Below, piece by piece: positions 50,479-60,038 of a stretch of DNA of 64,000 bases (position 1 is its first letter; every line of letters begins with the position of its first letter). Below the pieces are notes generated by a model that saw nothing but the letters and a program-made list of their open reading frames with translations, was not told the origin of the DNA and did not search any database. Source of the stretch: Acidobacteriota bacterium (GTDB taxonomy: Bacteria; Acidobacteriota; Vicinamibacteria; Vicinamibacterales; SCN-69-37); contig JADJUS010000003.1 in the NCBI GenBank assembly GCA_016716905.1, forward strand, positions 620,001 through 684,000, given 5' to 3'. Made by a program: the position numbers and the translations under genes.

Positions 50479-52068
50479 CTATCGGTCGATGAGCCGGGCG
50501 AGGCGCTGGGTCATCCAGATGACGCGTTCGAAGATGCTGGTGACCTGGAGCAGCACGGCCCGATCCGCCGGTCCCACGCTCGGAGCGTCGGCCAGGTAGT
50601 TCTGCCGGATGCGCTCCATCAGATCGCCCCGGTCTTCGGTGATTTCAATCAGCATGGCGACCTGTGCGGGGTCTCCGGACTCGAGCGCCTCGACGGCTGA
50701 CATCAAAACAAAGTCCAGCCCTTCCACAAACGTGGAGACGAGCTCGCCCAGCCGCCCTTCGAGTGGCACCGATTCGGTGGTCGCCGTGAGCGCCCGCAGG
50801 CTGTCGTCGAGGTACACCGTCAGGCTGAGCCGGTTCTGAAGCCTGGTCAGACGTTCGGATTCTTCCGGTCCGAGTTGCCGGTCTACCAGGTCGTGCTGGA
50901 ACTGTTCGATGCGCGCCACGACGGCCGCGAAGGGCGCCTGCAGGGCCAGTGCTCGTGTCCGTTGCGGCGACAGGGGACCACTCCGCATCGCCTCGGCGTA
51001 CACGCGCAGTCGTCTGGTCAGCCGGAGTTGTTCCTTTGCGATGAGGTCCAGGGCGCTTGCCGGTTCGTTGAGCGCCTCGTCGTATAGAAATTGGGGCTTC
51101 GACAGGTCTTCCTGCTCGTCGGCCGGCAGCCACCACTCGAGCACACCACAGATCCACGGCTGCATGATCGAGAAGAGGATGGCCGTCACCGGGTTGAACA
51201 GCAGAAACACGAGCGCCATCTGCCGGTCGATCCGTTCCGCCGAGAGGCCAACGAAGGCCCGCACCAGCGGGATGCCGCCGAAGATCTCCAGATACAGGAG
51301 CGACACAAACAGCACGGCACCCGTGATCTTGAACAGGTCCTGATACGCCGCCAGTTGCCGGACAGATCCTTTGAGCGCGCTTGAGAGCAGCATGCGCGAG
51401 AACGTCGACCCGACGTTGGCGCCGTAGAGCGCCATCATGGTCGGAAACGGCCCGAGCAGTCCTGTCTGCGCCAGCCCAATCGCCAGAATCGACACGGCCG
51501 TCGACGATTGCGTGACGAAGGAAAAGCTGGCGCCTCCGGCGAAGGCAAGCAGAAGGGAGTTGTGTGTGTCGTTGAGAAGGTCCGAGAACCACGGGAGGTC
51601 TTTGAGCGGATCGGCGCCCGCCTTCATGAGTTCGATCCCGTAGAACAGAATGCCGACGCCAAACACGGCGCCGAGGGCGTGGCTGCGGTGCGACCGGTCA
51701 AAGGCGAATGCCGCGCCCGCCAGACCGATCAGGTACAGGATGGCCAACCGCAGATCGAGCACGGATGCAAAGATCAACGCGCAGCATCCGACGTTGGCCC
51801 ACGTGACGATCGGCAATGCGCGCCGTACGGTGGTGAGCCCGCTGGCGACCAGGCTCACAAGGATGAACACAATCCCGGAGGTGCTCTGAACGAGTGCGCC
51901 GGTGGCCAGGCCCACGAACCCGGCGTACCAGGGATTGCGAGTCACCCTGCCCACAAGCGTACGAAGACGACGTCCGGTGGCCTGTCGCAGATTGTTGTCG
52001 ATCATTCTCAGGCCGCTGAAGAACAGCCCGAGTCCGGCAATAAAATTAGCGAGGATCGAAGTCAACAT
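50479..52068 (-). CDS. Na+/phosphate cotransporter (NptA/YjbB-like) with PhoU-like tail
   Basis: 529 aa from ATG 52068. Eight to nine membrane segments with two inverted repeats carrying QSTSGIVFILVSLVASG and TQSSTAVSILAIGLAQTG, the QSS/T motifs of type II Na+/Pi transporters. Residues about 370-529 are helical and resemble PhoU. Converges on the antiporter gene. Imports phosphate with sodium, or exports it when internal phosphate is high. Confidence 0.88.
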   Translation of the reverse strand: MLTSILANFIAGLGLFFSGLRMIDNNLRQATGRRLRTLVGRVTRNPWYAGFVGLATGALVQSTSGIVFILVSLVASGLTTVRRALPIVTWANVGCCALIFASVLDLRLAILYLIGLAGAAFAFDRSHRSHALGAVFGVGILFYGIELMKAGADPLKDLPWFSDLLNDTHNSLLLAFAGGASFSFVTQSSTAVSILAIGLAQTGLLGPFPTMMALYGANVGSTFSRMLLSSALKGSVRQLAAYQDLFKITGAVLFVSLLYLEIFGGIPLVRAFVGLSAERIDRQMALVFLLFNPVTAILFSIMQPWICGVLEWWLPADEQEDLSKPQFLYDEALNEPASALDLIAKEQLRLTRRLRVYAEAMRSGPLSPQRTRALALQAPFAAVVARIEQFQHDLVDRQLGPEESERLTRLQNRLSLTVYLDDSLRALTATTESVPLEGRLGELVSTFVEGLDFVLMSAVEALESGDPAQVAMLIEITEDRGDLMERIRQNYLADAPSVGPADRAVLLQVTSIFERVIWMTQRLARLIDR

Positions 52069-52265
52069 CTCGTCGTCATGCCACGCGCCCTTGCGAGGAA
52101 CGCATGGTATTGCAGCGAGTCGGCATCGCTGTAACGCAGGCGTAACCGTGGCGTATCGGAGCTGGCATGAACGGAGTCCGGTCCGGCTCCGGACGAGACT
52201 CCATCGGCGCTGAAACGGGGGCGGTTGCGATAGGATTGCGGACACTTCCCAGCCGATTGAGGAGG

Positions 52266-54812
52266 ATGATGCCTGCTCCCGCGACACTGCGCATGGCCGA
52301 TGGCACCGTTGCGAAACGGGACCCGTCTCGTGTGCTGGCGTGCCTCGCCGAGCCTGGACGCGCCGGGGTTCCCGTGCTCACACCGGCCTCGCGCACGAAG
52401 CTTCTGGCGATCGGCCTCGCGATCGAAGAGGGCGCCAATCACGGGCCCCGCCTCATCTGGCTCCGTGCGGTTCGCACGCCAGCCACGCTGGACGACGCGA
52501 AGGCGATTGCCACGGCGCTCGGCAGGAAACTCGCGTGGATCTCTCCGGTGTATCGATTGGCGAAGGTCACAGGGCAGGGGGCGTACTTCAGCGCCTTCCC
52601 GAATGTGTTGCTCCTTCGGGCGGGCGCGCACAACGCCGACGTTGTGGACGCCTTGACCGCGCGATTCGGACTGCGCCGCAATCTCGACAGGTGCCGGTTT
52701 CCTGGAGGGTGGCGCTACCTGGAGATTCCCCCTCACAAGCCGATCACCGCATTCGACCTTCTCGCGGAATGCCGGAAGATGCAGAATGGCCCCGACGCGG
52801 AACTGGAATATGTGCCGCTCCAGTCGCCGTGGCTGTTCACGCCTGACGACCCGTACTTCGCCGAGCAGCAGTGGTTGCCACGCATCGGCGCGCCGCAGGC
52901 CTGGGATCTCGCGCGCGGCGACCGTCGCGTGATCGTGGCCGTCATCGATTCAGGATGCGATCTGGCCCATCCAGATCTTGTGAATGCGTACGTCAGCGCT
53001 GGTCGCAACGCCTCTGACCCATCCGCTGATGGGGCGCCGATCGTGCTGTCGCCCTCGGGCGCCATGGTGTGGCACGGTACCGCGGTAGCCGGGGTCATCG
53101 CTGCCGGCCTCAACAACGGGCTTGGCGTCAGTGGCGTAGCCGGCGGCTGCGGCATCTTCCCTGTGGCTTCGCCGTCGGGGTCCACCGTTGAGTTTGCCGA
53201 CGCCATCATGTACGCCGTTGAATCCGGGGCCAGAGTCGTCAACATGAGCAAGTACATTGGCGAAGTGTGGTTCAGCCTGGCTCGACCGGCGATCGACGCC
53301 GCGGTCGCGCGCGGTGTCCTGTTCTTCGGCGCCGCGGGAAACTACAGTGACCCCCAGCTCGTGTTTCCGGCGAGGTATCCGGCGGTCGTCGCCTGTGGTG
53401 GATCGGGCATCGACGACCGGCGGTGGCAGCGGCCTGACCGGGGCCTCGGCTCGGGTTACGGCGATGAGCTGTACGATGGCCGACCCACCGGACTGTCGGT
53501 GATGGCGCCCGCCGAAGACGTGGCGACCACGGACATCTCGGGCCCGCAGGGTTTTACGCCGGGCACCGGCGAGTTCAGCAACTACCTCAGGAGCACCCTG
53601 GGCATTCCGGCCGGCTTCGGTGAGACGTCCGCATCTACCCCGATGGTGGCCGGCGCGGCCGCGCTTGTGATGTCGGCGTACAGCGATCTGACAGGGCCCG
53701 ATGTGCGCCGCCTCATCGAACGCACAGCCGAGAAGGTGGGCGGCTACAGCTACGCGGACGTGCCCGGGTACCCGAACGGCACTCGCCACCTGGAGATGGG
53801 CTATGGCCGGCTCAACGTCTTTCGCGCACTGGATCTGGGTGATGTGATGATCGCCGACTGGTCTGGAGACACCGGCGTGGAGCCGTCCGCTCCTCCCGAT
53901 GGCAACTTCTACAGCCGCTCCGATATCTCGATCCGGCCAGTGGGAGATGACGTCTTCGATCCCGGCACTGATGCGTCAAGCGAACTCGTGCGCCGTTCGG
54001 CGCACAGCATCTCCGTGCGGGTGAAAAACGCAGGGCCGGCCGCCGCGCGAGGCGTGCGGGTGGATGTGCGCGCCACACCTTTTGTTGGCCTGGAGTTCCT
54101 CTATCCCGACGATTGGATGGGGGAGGACGCGTTGCACGTGCGTCCGGTGGCCGTCGATGCGGCGCCATTTTCTCTCGCCCGCAACGAATCGCGCGTCGTG
54201 CGTTTCGATCTGTCAGCGGCGCAGTCGAATCAAGTTGCCGGCTGGGGCGAGATGGCCTGGCATCCCTGCCTGCTGGCTGTGGCCACGGCAGAGAACGACT
54301 ACGCCTTCGCCGGCGTCCCCGGTGGGCGCGCGATGGTGACGCGCCGCAATAATCTCGCCCAGCGCAACTTGTCCGTCGTGGACATCGCCGAGCGGCGCAG
54401 TATCAGTTTTCCGTTTGTGATCGGTCATCCGGCAAGCCTCGATCGTCGCCTCGAAGTGGTGATCGAGGCCGGGCCGCTTGCGCGGGACGGCCGCCTCTTT
54501 CTGGTGCCAGCCGACGACGGCAAGGCGTTTCCGGCTGCCCGGCGGGCGCAGGCGTTTGAAGCCGGGGCGCTGAAGACTGGGCTCGTGGCCGGCGGAACGG
54601 TTCGCAAGCTGGATGGCCTGCCGGCTGTGCAGATCGAATCGAACCGGGCCGTCGTCGAGATCGTCTGTCCCCGTCCGGGCCGTTACGTCATGCAGCTGGT
54701 CGCGCAGCTTCCACCCCGCGTGCAGAAACCGCGACGTTTCGCCATCAATGTTGCCCAGCGCGTGGCTGGCCGCGGCGTCACCGGTGGCGCGACCGTGGTG
54801 TTCAGGGAATGA
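52266..54812 (+). CDS. Subtilisin-like serine protease (S8)
   Basis: 848 aa from ATG 52266; an AGGAGG immediately precedes it, so ATG 52269 may also serve. Residues about 1-200 look like a divergent prodomain. The catalytic domain begins near 220: Asp228 (VIDSGCD), His270 (WHGTAVAG), oxyanion GAAGN, Ser455 (GETSASTPMVAG). Residues about 560-848 form beta-rich domains, probably C-terminal binding modules. No classical signal peptide was recognised, so location is uncertain. Divergent from the Na+/Pi gene. Confidence 0.88.
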   Translation: MMPAPATLRMADGTVAKRDPSRVLACLAEPGRAGVPVLTPASRTKLLAIGLAIEEGANHGPRLIWLRAVRTPATLDDAKAIATALGRKLAWISPVYRLAKVTGQGAYFSAFPNVLLLRAGAHNADVVDALTARFGLRRNLDRCRFPGGWRYLEIPPHKPITAFDLLAECRKMQNGPDAELEYVPLQSPWLFTPDDPYFAEQQWLPRIGAPQAWDLARGDRRVIVAVIDSGCDLAHPDLVNAYVSAGRNASDPSADGAPIVLSPSGAMVWHGTAVAGVIAAGLNNGLGVSGVAGGCGIFPVASPSGSTVEFADAIMYAVESGARVVNMSKYIGEVWFSLARPAIDAAVARGVLFFGAAGNYSDPQLVFPARYPAVVACGGSGIDDRRWQRPDRGLGSGYGDELYDGRPTGLSVMAPAEDVATTDISGPQGFTPGTGEFSNYLRSTLGIPAGFGETSASTPMVAGAAALVMSAYSDLTGPDVRRLIERTAEKVGGYSYADVPGYPNGTRHLEMGYGRLNVFRALDLGDVMIADWSGDTGVEPSAPPDGNFYSRSDISIRPVGDDVFDPGTDASSELVRRSAHSISVRVKNAGPAAARGVRVDVRATPFVGLEFLYPDDWMGEDALHVRPVAVDAAPFSLARNESRVVRFDLSAAQSNQVAGWGEMAWHPCLLAVATAENDYAFAGVPGGRAMVTRRNNLAQRNLSVVDIAERRSISFPFVIGHPASLDRRLEVVIEAGPLARDGRLFLVPADDGKAFPAARRAQAFEAGALKTGLVAGGTVRKLDGLPAVQIESNRAVVEIVCPRPGRYVMQLVAQLPPRVQKPRRFAINVAQRVAGRGVTGGATVVFRE

Positions 54813-54941
54813 CAATTCTGTGGGCCCCGGGTCGAAGTCCGTCATCAGCCTCCTGGCCGCTGGCACCAAGCGCGCCTCTTGGCCGTAGGAAACCCAGCAA
54901 AACCTCAAAAAACTGGCCGTAAATCAGGACCGTTCCTTGCA

Positions 54942-54964
54942 AAGGAGGCAACCGAGATTCTCGG
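54942..54964 (+). promoter_or_regulatory. Ribosome-binding site with spacing hairpin for the first pseudopilin gene
   Basis: AAGGAGG (54942-54948) lies 24 bases from ATG 54973, too far for normal initiation. A CCGAG-ATT-CTCGG hairpin (54952-54964) between them would shorten the effective spacing to about 11 bases. Confidence 0.4.
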
Positions 54965-54972
54965 CTACCCCT

Positions 54973-55545
54973 ATGCGAACCCGTTTTCAGCAGGCCATTT
55001 CACCTTCCGAGGGCTTCACGCTCCTGGAGGTGCTGGTCACCATCGGCATCATCATCGTGCTCTCGGGCATCACCGTGGCCGTGATGCCGGTGGCCCTGAT
55101 CTCGGCCCGGTCTGACAGCAGCGCGGCCACCGTGGTCGCCGTCATGCGGGTGGCCAGGGAAGAGGCCATCTCCCAGCGCCGCAACATGCAGGTGGTCTTT
55201 ACGGCCCCGAACAAAATCACGGTGTCGCGTATCGAAGTCCCGGGCCCGGGCACCACTCTTGTCCGCGAGGCGTTCCTCGGCACCAACTACAGCTTCATGC
55301 TGTTTGTCGGCGTTCCTGATACGCCCGATGCGTTCGGCAACGCCACGGCCACGGCCTTTCCGGGCGCCACGTCGATCCTGTTCACGAGTTCAGGTGAATT
55401 GGTGGACCAGGGCGGTGACCCAGTCAACGGCACCATCTTCATCGGACGGACCGGCGAAACACTGAGCGCCAGAGCCGTCAGCATCTTCGGACCGACCGCG
55501 TTGATCCGGCAGTGGCGATGGGCAGGTAGCGCATGGGCGCAGTAG
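54973..55545 (+). CDS. Type IV pseudopilin, FimT/GspH-like
   Basis: 190 aa. Prepilin leader ending SEG followed by FTLLEVLVTIGIIIVLSG: cleavage after Gly, Glu at +5 of the mature protein, hydrophobic helix. The C-terminal part resembles GspH/FimT (REEAISQRRNMQVVF). Minor pilins start pilus assembly or serve in type II-like systems. First of four pilin genes, overlapping the next by 13 bases. Confidence 0.85.
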   Translation: MRTRFQQAISPSEGFTLLEVLVTIGIIIVLSGITVAVMPVALISARSDSSAATVVAVMRVAREEAISQRRNMQVVFTAPNKITVSRIEVPGPGTTLVREAFLGTNYSFMLFVGVPDTPDAFGNATATAFPGATSILFTSSGELVDQGGDPVNGTIFIGRTGETLSARAVSIFGPTALIRQWRWAGSAWAQ

Positions 55546-56090
55546 CTCTCGCACGCGCGCGCCGACCCGGCGACGACGGCTTCACGCTGATCGAAGCGAT
55601 CGTCGCGATGCTCATCATGACCGTGGGGCTTCTTGGCCTCGCCCAGGCATTCATCGTCGGCCTTCAGCACATGGCCACGTCGTCGTCGAATCTCATCGCC
55701 CGTGAGAAGGCGCGCGAGGCCGTCGAGAGCGTGCACACGGCGCGGGATACCCGCACCATCACGTGGGCAGAAATCCGGAATGTGTCCGACGGCGGCGTGT
55801 TTCTGGATGGCGCCCTGAGCCTGAACGCGGCCGGCGTGGACGGACTGATCAATACCGCCGACGACTCCGCAGCCGGCATCGAGACTCAGCGGGCTCCAGG
55901 GCCCAATGGAATCCTTGGTGATGGCGACGACGTACTGACGCCGCTTGTTGGATTTCAGCGTCGCGTGCAGATTCTCGAACTCGAGCCGGTCAACCCCGCC
56001 CTGCGCGAGGTGGTCATCACCATTACCTACTCGGTCGGGCTGCAACAGCGCACCTACACATTGCGCACGTTCATCTCTTCTTTCTCCTGA
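55533..56090 (+). CDS. Type IV pseudopilin, PilV-like
   Basis: 185 aa. Leader ends DDG, mature start FTLIEAIVAMLIMTVGLLGLAQAF with Glu+5, the PilV/GspI pattern. The globular part includes an Asp/Gly-rich loop (GPNGILGDGDDVLT) suggestive of calcium binding. Its start lies within the previous gene; 9 bases separate it from the PilW-like gene. Confidence 0.85.
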   Translation: MGAVALARARRPGDDGFTLIEAIVAMLIMTVGLLGLAQAFIVGLQHMATSSSNLIAREKAREAVESVHTARDTRTITWAEIRNVSDGGVFLDGALSLNAAGVDGLINTADDSAAGIETQRAPGPNGILGDGDDVLTPLVGFQRRVQILELEPVNPALREVVITITYSVGLQQRTYTLRTFISSFS

Positions 56091-56099
56091 GCCACGACA

Positions 56100-57218
56100 A
56101 TGCGCACCGAGCCCCCCTGTCGCAGCGACGCTGGTTTCAGCCTGACCGAACTTCTGGTCGCCAGTGTCATCGTGATCATCGTGCTGGTTGCCACGATGAC
56201 GGCGCTCCAGAACGCGTACCGGGCTACGGAAATCGCCGAGGGCACCACGGGCCTGACCAACAACCTGCGCATTGGCGTGGACATGATCGTCCGAGATCTG
56301 ATCCAGGTGGGGCAGGGTATGCCGACCGGCCGGACAGTGCAGGTGCCGAATGGCACTGGTGCGCTGAAGATTCAGCGGCCGCGGGCGCAGGGCAGCACGT
56401 GCACCGAATGGCCGACCGGCACCGAGGTCATTCCGGCGGTCACGGTGGGACCTGGATGTGGTCCCACCATCAATGGCGTGGCCACCGACATGTTGACGAC
56501 GCTGGCCGTGGATTCCCAACTCGAAGCCGTGCCCGTGGAGAGCTTCAACGCGGGCGCCCACACGGCGACCATCTCAACTCCGGCGCAAGTCACCGGTGGC
56601 CTTGACATCAGCACTGGCGGCCCCGACGACGTGGAGGTGGGCGACCTGATGATGTTCACCAAAGGCAGTGCCAGCGCGCTGGTGTACATCACGGCGGTGA
56701 ACGGCAATCAGACGATCACGTTCAACGGCGGCGACCCCTTCCAATTGAACCAGTTCGTCAGCAGCCTGAATGGCACGATCGACGATCTGATCGCTCTGGC
56801 ACCCACCACGGCGCGATCGGCCACCGTGTCGAGGATTCGGATGATCTCCTACTACCTCGACAACACCCTTGATCCGACCACGCCAAGGCTCATCCGTCAC
56901 ATGAACTGGGGCAATCCGGCATTGGCCCTCAACAAACGCGGCCGTACCGTGGCGTTCGCCATGGAGAACCTGCAAATCACGTATGACATGGTCGATGGCG
57001 CAACCAATCCATCAAACGTGAAGATGGTGGCCGCCGACCTCACCACAGGGGGCGCGTGTGCGCCACAGACGTGCTCGCCAAACCAGATCCGCAAGGTCAA
57101 TATCTATCTGGCCGGGCGTTCCACGGACAAGTTCTCAACCACGAAAAACTACTTTCGCAACGCACTGAATACACAGGTCAGCCTGCGCAGCATGGCGCTG
57201 GTGGATCGGTACAAATAA
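56100..57218 (+). CDS. Type IV pseudopilin, PilW-like
   Basis: 372 aa. Leader ends DAG, mature start FSLTELLVASVIVIIVLVATM with Glu+5. Length and the ENLQITYDMVDG region near the C terminus fit PilW-type minor pilins. Abuts the PilX-like gene (stop at 57218, next start at 57219). Confidence 0.82.
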   Translation: MRTEPPCRSDAGFSLTELLVASVIVIIVLVATMTALQNAYRATEIAEGTTGLTNNLRIGVDMIVRDLIQVGQGMPTGRTVQVPNGTGALKIQRPRAQGSTCTEWPTGTEVIPAVTVGPGCGPTINGVATDMLTTLAVDSQLEAVPVESFNAGAHTATISTPAQVTGGLDISTGGPDDVEVGDLMMFTKGSASALVYITAVNGNQTITFNGGDPFQLNQFVSSLNGTIDDLIALAPTTARSATVSRIRMISYYLDNTLDPTTPRLIRHMNWGNPALALNKRGRTVAFAMENLQITYDMVDGATNPSNVKMVAADLTTGGACAPQTCSPNQIRKVNIYLAGRSTDKFSTTKNYFRNALNTQVSLRSMALVDRYK

Positions 57219-60038
57219 ATGGCTCTCACCAGGGTTTCGACTAACCGACGGGGTAGTGACTCGGGGATGGCGTTGGTGTCCACGCTGCTCGTGCTGCTCT
57301 TGATGGGCGCGCTCGTGTTTGGCTTCCTCGCCGTCATCGCGGCCGATCAACAGGCGAGCGGGATCAACCGCGATCAGACGCAGGCGTACGCGGCGGCGCA
57401 CGCCGGACTTGAAAAACTCACGGCCGATCTGGGCGGCCTGTTCATTGGCGGAAACTTCAGTCCTTCCGGCGCGCAGATTACCGCGCTGACGACGACGCCA
57501 CCTGTGCTGCCCGGGTTCACGTTTATTGCCCCAGGGAATCTGCCGGGGTACACCATCACCCCTGGCGCGCTGAAAGTGGCGACGGTGCCGAGCGGACCGT
57601 TTCAGGGCCTGATCGGACTCATCACGCCCTATGTGATCAATGTGACGGCGCGGTCCAACGTGAGCTCGCTTGGCGCCGCCGAAGCGCGCATGCGGCGTGA
57701 GTTACAGACCGTGGCCGTGCCCGTGTTCCAGTTCGGCATCTTCTCGGACAATGACCTCAGTTTCTTCGCCGGTCCGAACTTCGACTTTGGCGGCAGGGTG
57801 CACACGAATCAGAACGCCTATGTCGCGCAGGACGGCAGTGCCACGCTCACGCTGCGTGAGGTCTTCACTGCGGTCGGGGAAGTTGTCCGAACGCATCTGG
57901 CCAACGGCGTTTCGATTTCGGCGAGCGGCCATCGCGGATATGTCAGGATCGCGACAACCGGGGGATCGAATCCGACATTCCGGAACCTCAGCTGCGGATC
58001 ACAGGGCGGCAATTGCGGCGGCGGTACGCAGGAAGGCAGCGTCAACGTGGCGACGGTGCCCCCAAGTACACTGCAGACGGTGAACGGCCTGCCCACCATG
58101 GTCCTCGTGTCCGGCAACACCCGGAACGAACCCAAGTGGACGAACGTGTCGACCGGTTCCTATGCCAACCGCCTGCGCAACGGCGCCACTGGCGGCCGCC
58201 GGCTCGACCTGCCGCTGGTGGCGGATGGCGCGACATCCGTGGATCTGATCCGCCGACCGTCGCTCACCGTCCCCGACACACAGGTGGTGCTAGACCAGCG
58301 GTTCTTCGCAATGGCGAGCTTGCGGATCCTCCTTTCCGATCGCGCGTCGGATATTTCAGGCCTGCAGACGGTCACGGCCGCCCCGCCTGTCGATCTGGCG
58401 CGGCTGGCCCTGGATTCGGCGTACCGCGCGGATCCGAATGGTCTGGGTACGGCGGTCACATGGGTCAACAGCGTTCCGCTGGCGGTGGCCGGCACCTACG
58501 GCACCGGCACGGCTGGCTACCTGTATCGCGTGCCGCCAGGGACGCCGTTGCAGAGCGGATTTCTCAAGATCGAACGGCAAACGCGCGACGGTGTCTGGTC
58601 TGATGTGACGGTGGAGATCCTGAACCGTGGCTTTACCGGTCGCAACCTCGCTGGTTCGGCGACCTGGAACAGCGCCGGCACCACGTGTGCCAGCAACGCG
58701 GCAGATGACCCCAGCCCGAATGCTTTGATTCGCTTGCAGCGTGTGCGAGACAACCCGCTCAGTGGCTACGGCAACTGCGGCCGAACGAGCGGCAGTGTCT
58801 GGTCCACCGACGGCACCAACTATCTGCCCCTGGCGCTGTACGACGCGCGAGAAGGGGCTCGTCGCGACGACCCCTCGGGCCAAGGCAGTGTTCCCTTGTT
58901 CGGTGGCGTGATGCACTACGCCGAGCTTGACGTCAACAATCTCCGGTTGTGGCTGGCCACGTACCCCGACACGATGGATGTCACTGGCTTCGTGGTCTAT
59001 TTTTCAGACAGACGGGGCAACAAGAACCTCGGCCCGGACCTGACCCAGGGAACGCGCGCCGGCGCGGATGGCATTCTCTTCACCGCGGACGATTTCGCCG
59101 ACGACCTTGAAACCGGCGAACTGGGCTTCGAGGATCTCCTCAATCCCGCATCCGCGCAGAGCGTCTCCAACGGACTACTGGATACGGGCGAAGACATCAA
59201 CGGGAATGGCGTCCTCGACCTCTACGGTGGCTCGCCCCGGCTGTACCCGGTGGCCGCTACCGCGTACCGCATGGCCACTGTCCCAGCGTGGGTGCCGGCC
59301 ACTGGCGCCACCGGCGCCTGGGTCGCTGGCGCTGCGACCGGGCTCGCCACCACGGTGCCGGTGGGCGAGGCGCGTGTCAATCCGCAGATCTTCTTCCGGC
59401 GGGCCTTCAAACTGGTGAATGGCGGCTTCACCACCGGGAATCTGCGCTTGCCGGCCAATGGGACGCAGGGGCTCACGGTGGCGACGGAAAACCCCATCTA
59501 TATCCAGGGCAATTACAACGCCCCGAATGCGGCCGGCAATGCGATGGGCACAACTCCGGGTACCGATCACGTGTCGGCGGCGGTCATCGCCGATGCGGTG
59601 ACGTTCCTGTCCAACAACTTCAACGACATCCGGTCGTTCATGTCGCCGCATGACGCCGGCAGCAGTCGCGATGCCACGACCACGTGGTACCGCGTGGCGG
59701 TCATCTCGGGTAAGGGCCTCAACTTCCCGCGGCCCACGAGCAACACCAGCAACGATCACACCGACTTCGGGACCGACGGCGGCGCGCACAACTTCCTGCG
59801 CTACATTGAGGACTGGACCGATCAGACCCTCAACTACCGCGGCTCGATCATCAGTCTGTACCTGAATCGCCAGGCCACAGGGATCTACAAATGCTGCAAC
59901 GTGGTGTATTCGCCGCCAACACGCGGCTACAACTTCGATACGGATTTCCTGACGCCGGCCCTGTTGCCGCCGCGCACACCGATGTTCCGCGACATCAACA
60001 CGCTGACGTTCAGGCAGCTCCTGCGTCCGAATCAGTAG
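57219..60038 (+). CDS. Large PilX-like pilus assembly protein
   Basis: 939 aa, much longer than ordinary PilX proteins. The N terminus SDSGMALVSTLLVLLLMGALVFGFLAVIAADQQASG is the PilX-type transmembrane start without Glu+5. The remainder is beta-rich, with an EF-hand/dockerin-like DTGEDINGNGVLDLYGG near residue 655 and another GADGILFTADDFADD loop before it, suggesting calcium-bound adhesive domains. Last gene of the pseudopilin operon; its 3' end overlaps the convergent SET-fusion gene by 29 bases. Confidence 0.8.
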   Translation: MALTRVSTNRRGSDSGMALVSTLLVLLLMGALVFGFLAVIAADQQASGINRDQTQAYAAAHAGLEKLTADLGGLFIGGNFSPSGAQITALTTTPPVLPGFTFIAPGNLPGYTITPGALKVATVPSGPFQGLIGLITPYVINVTARSNVSSLGAAEARMRRELQTVAVPVFQFGIFSDNDLSFFAGPNFDFGGRVHTNQNAYVAQDGSATLTLREVFTAVGEVVRTHLANGVSISASGHRGYVRIATTGGSNPTFRNLSCGSQGGNCGGGTQEGSVNVATVPPSTLQTVNGLPTMVLVSGNTRNEPKWTNVSTGSYANRLRNGATGGRRLDLPLVADGATSVDLIRRPSLTVPDTQVVLDQRFFAMASLRILLSDRASDISGLQTVTAAPPVDLARLALDSAYRADPNGLGTAVTWVNSVPLAVAGTYGTGTAGYLYRVPPGTPLQSGFLKIERQTRDGVWSDVTVEILNRGFTGRNLAGSATWNSAGTTCASNAADDPSPNALIRLQRVRDNPLSGYGNCGRTSGSVWSTDGTNYLPLALYDAREGARRDDPSGQGSVPLFGGVMHYAELDVNNLRLWLATYPDTMDVTGFVVYFSDRRGNKNLGPDLTQGTRAGADGILFTADDFADDLETGELGFEDLLNPASAQSVSNGLLDTGEDINGNGVLDLYGGSPRLYPVAATAYRMATVPAWVPATGATGAWVAGAATGLATTVPVGEARVNPQIFFRRAFKLVNGGFTTGNLRLPANGTQGLTVATENPIYIQGNYNAPNAAGNAMGTTPGTDHVSAAVIADAVTFLSNNFNDIRSFMSPHDAGSSRDATTTWYRVAVISGKGLNFPRPTSNTSNDHTDFGTDGGAHNFLRYIEDWTDQTLNYRGSIISLYLNRQATGIYKCCNVVYSPPTRGYNFDTDFLTPALLPPRTPMFRDINTLTFRQLLRPNQ

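Noticed and set aside
54870..54972. Possible cyclic-di-GMP riboswitch before the pseudopilin genes
   Set aside because: GGAAACC and GCAAAG pieces occur, but the spacing between them is about twice the normal value and the GNRA-loop stem is missing.
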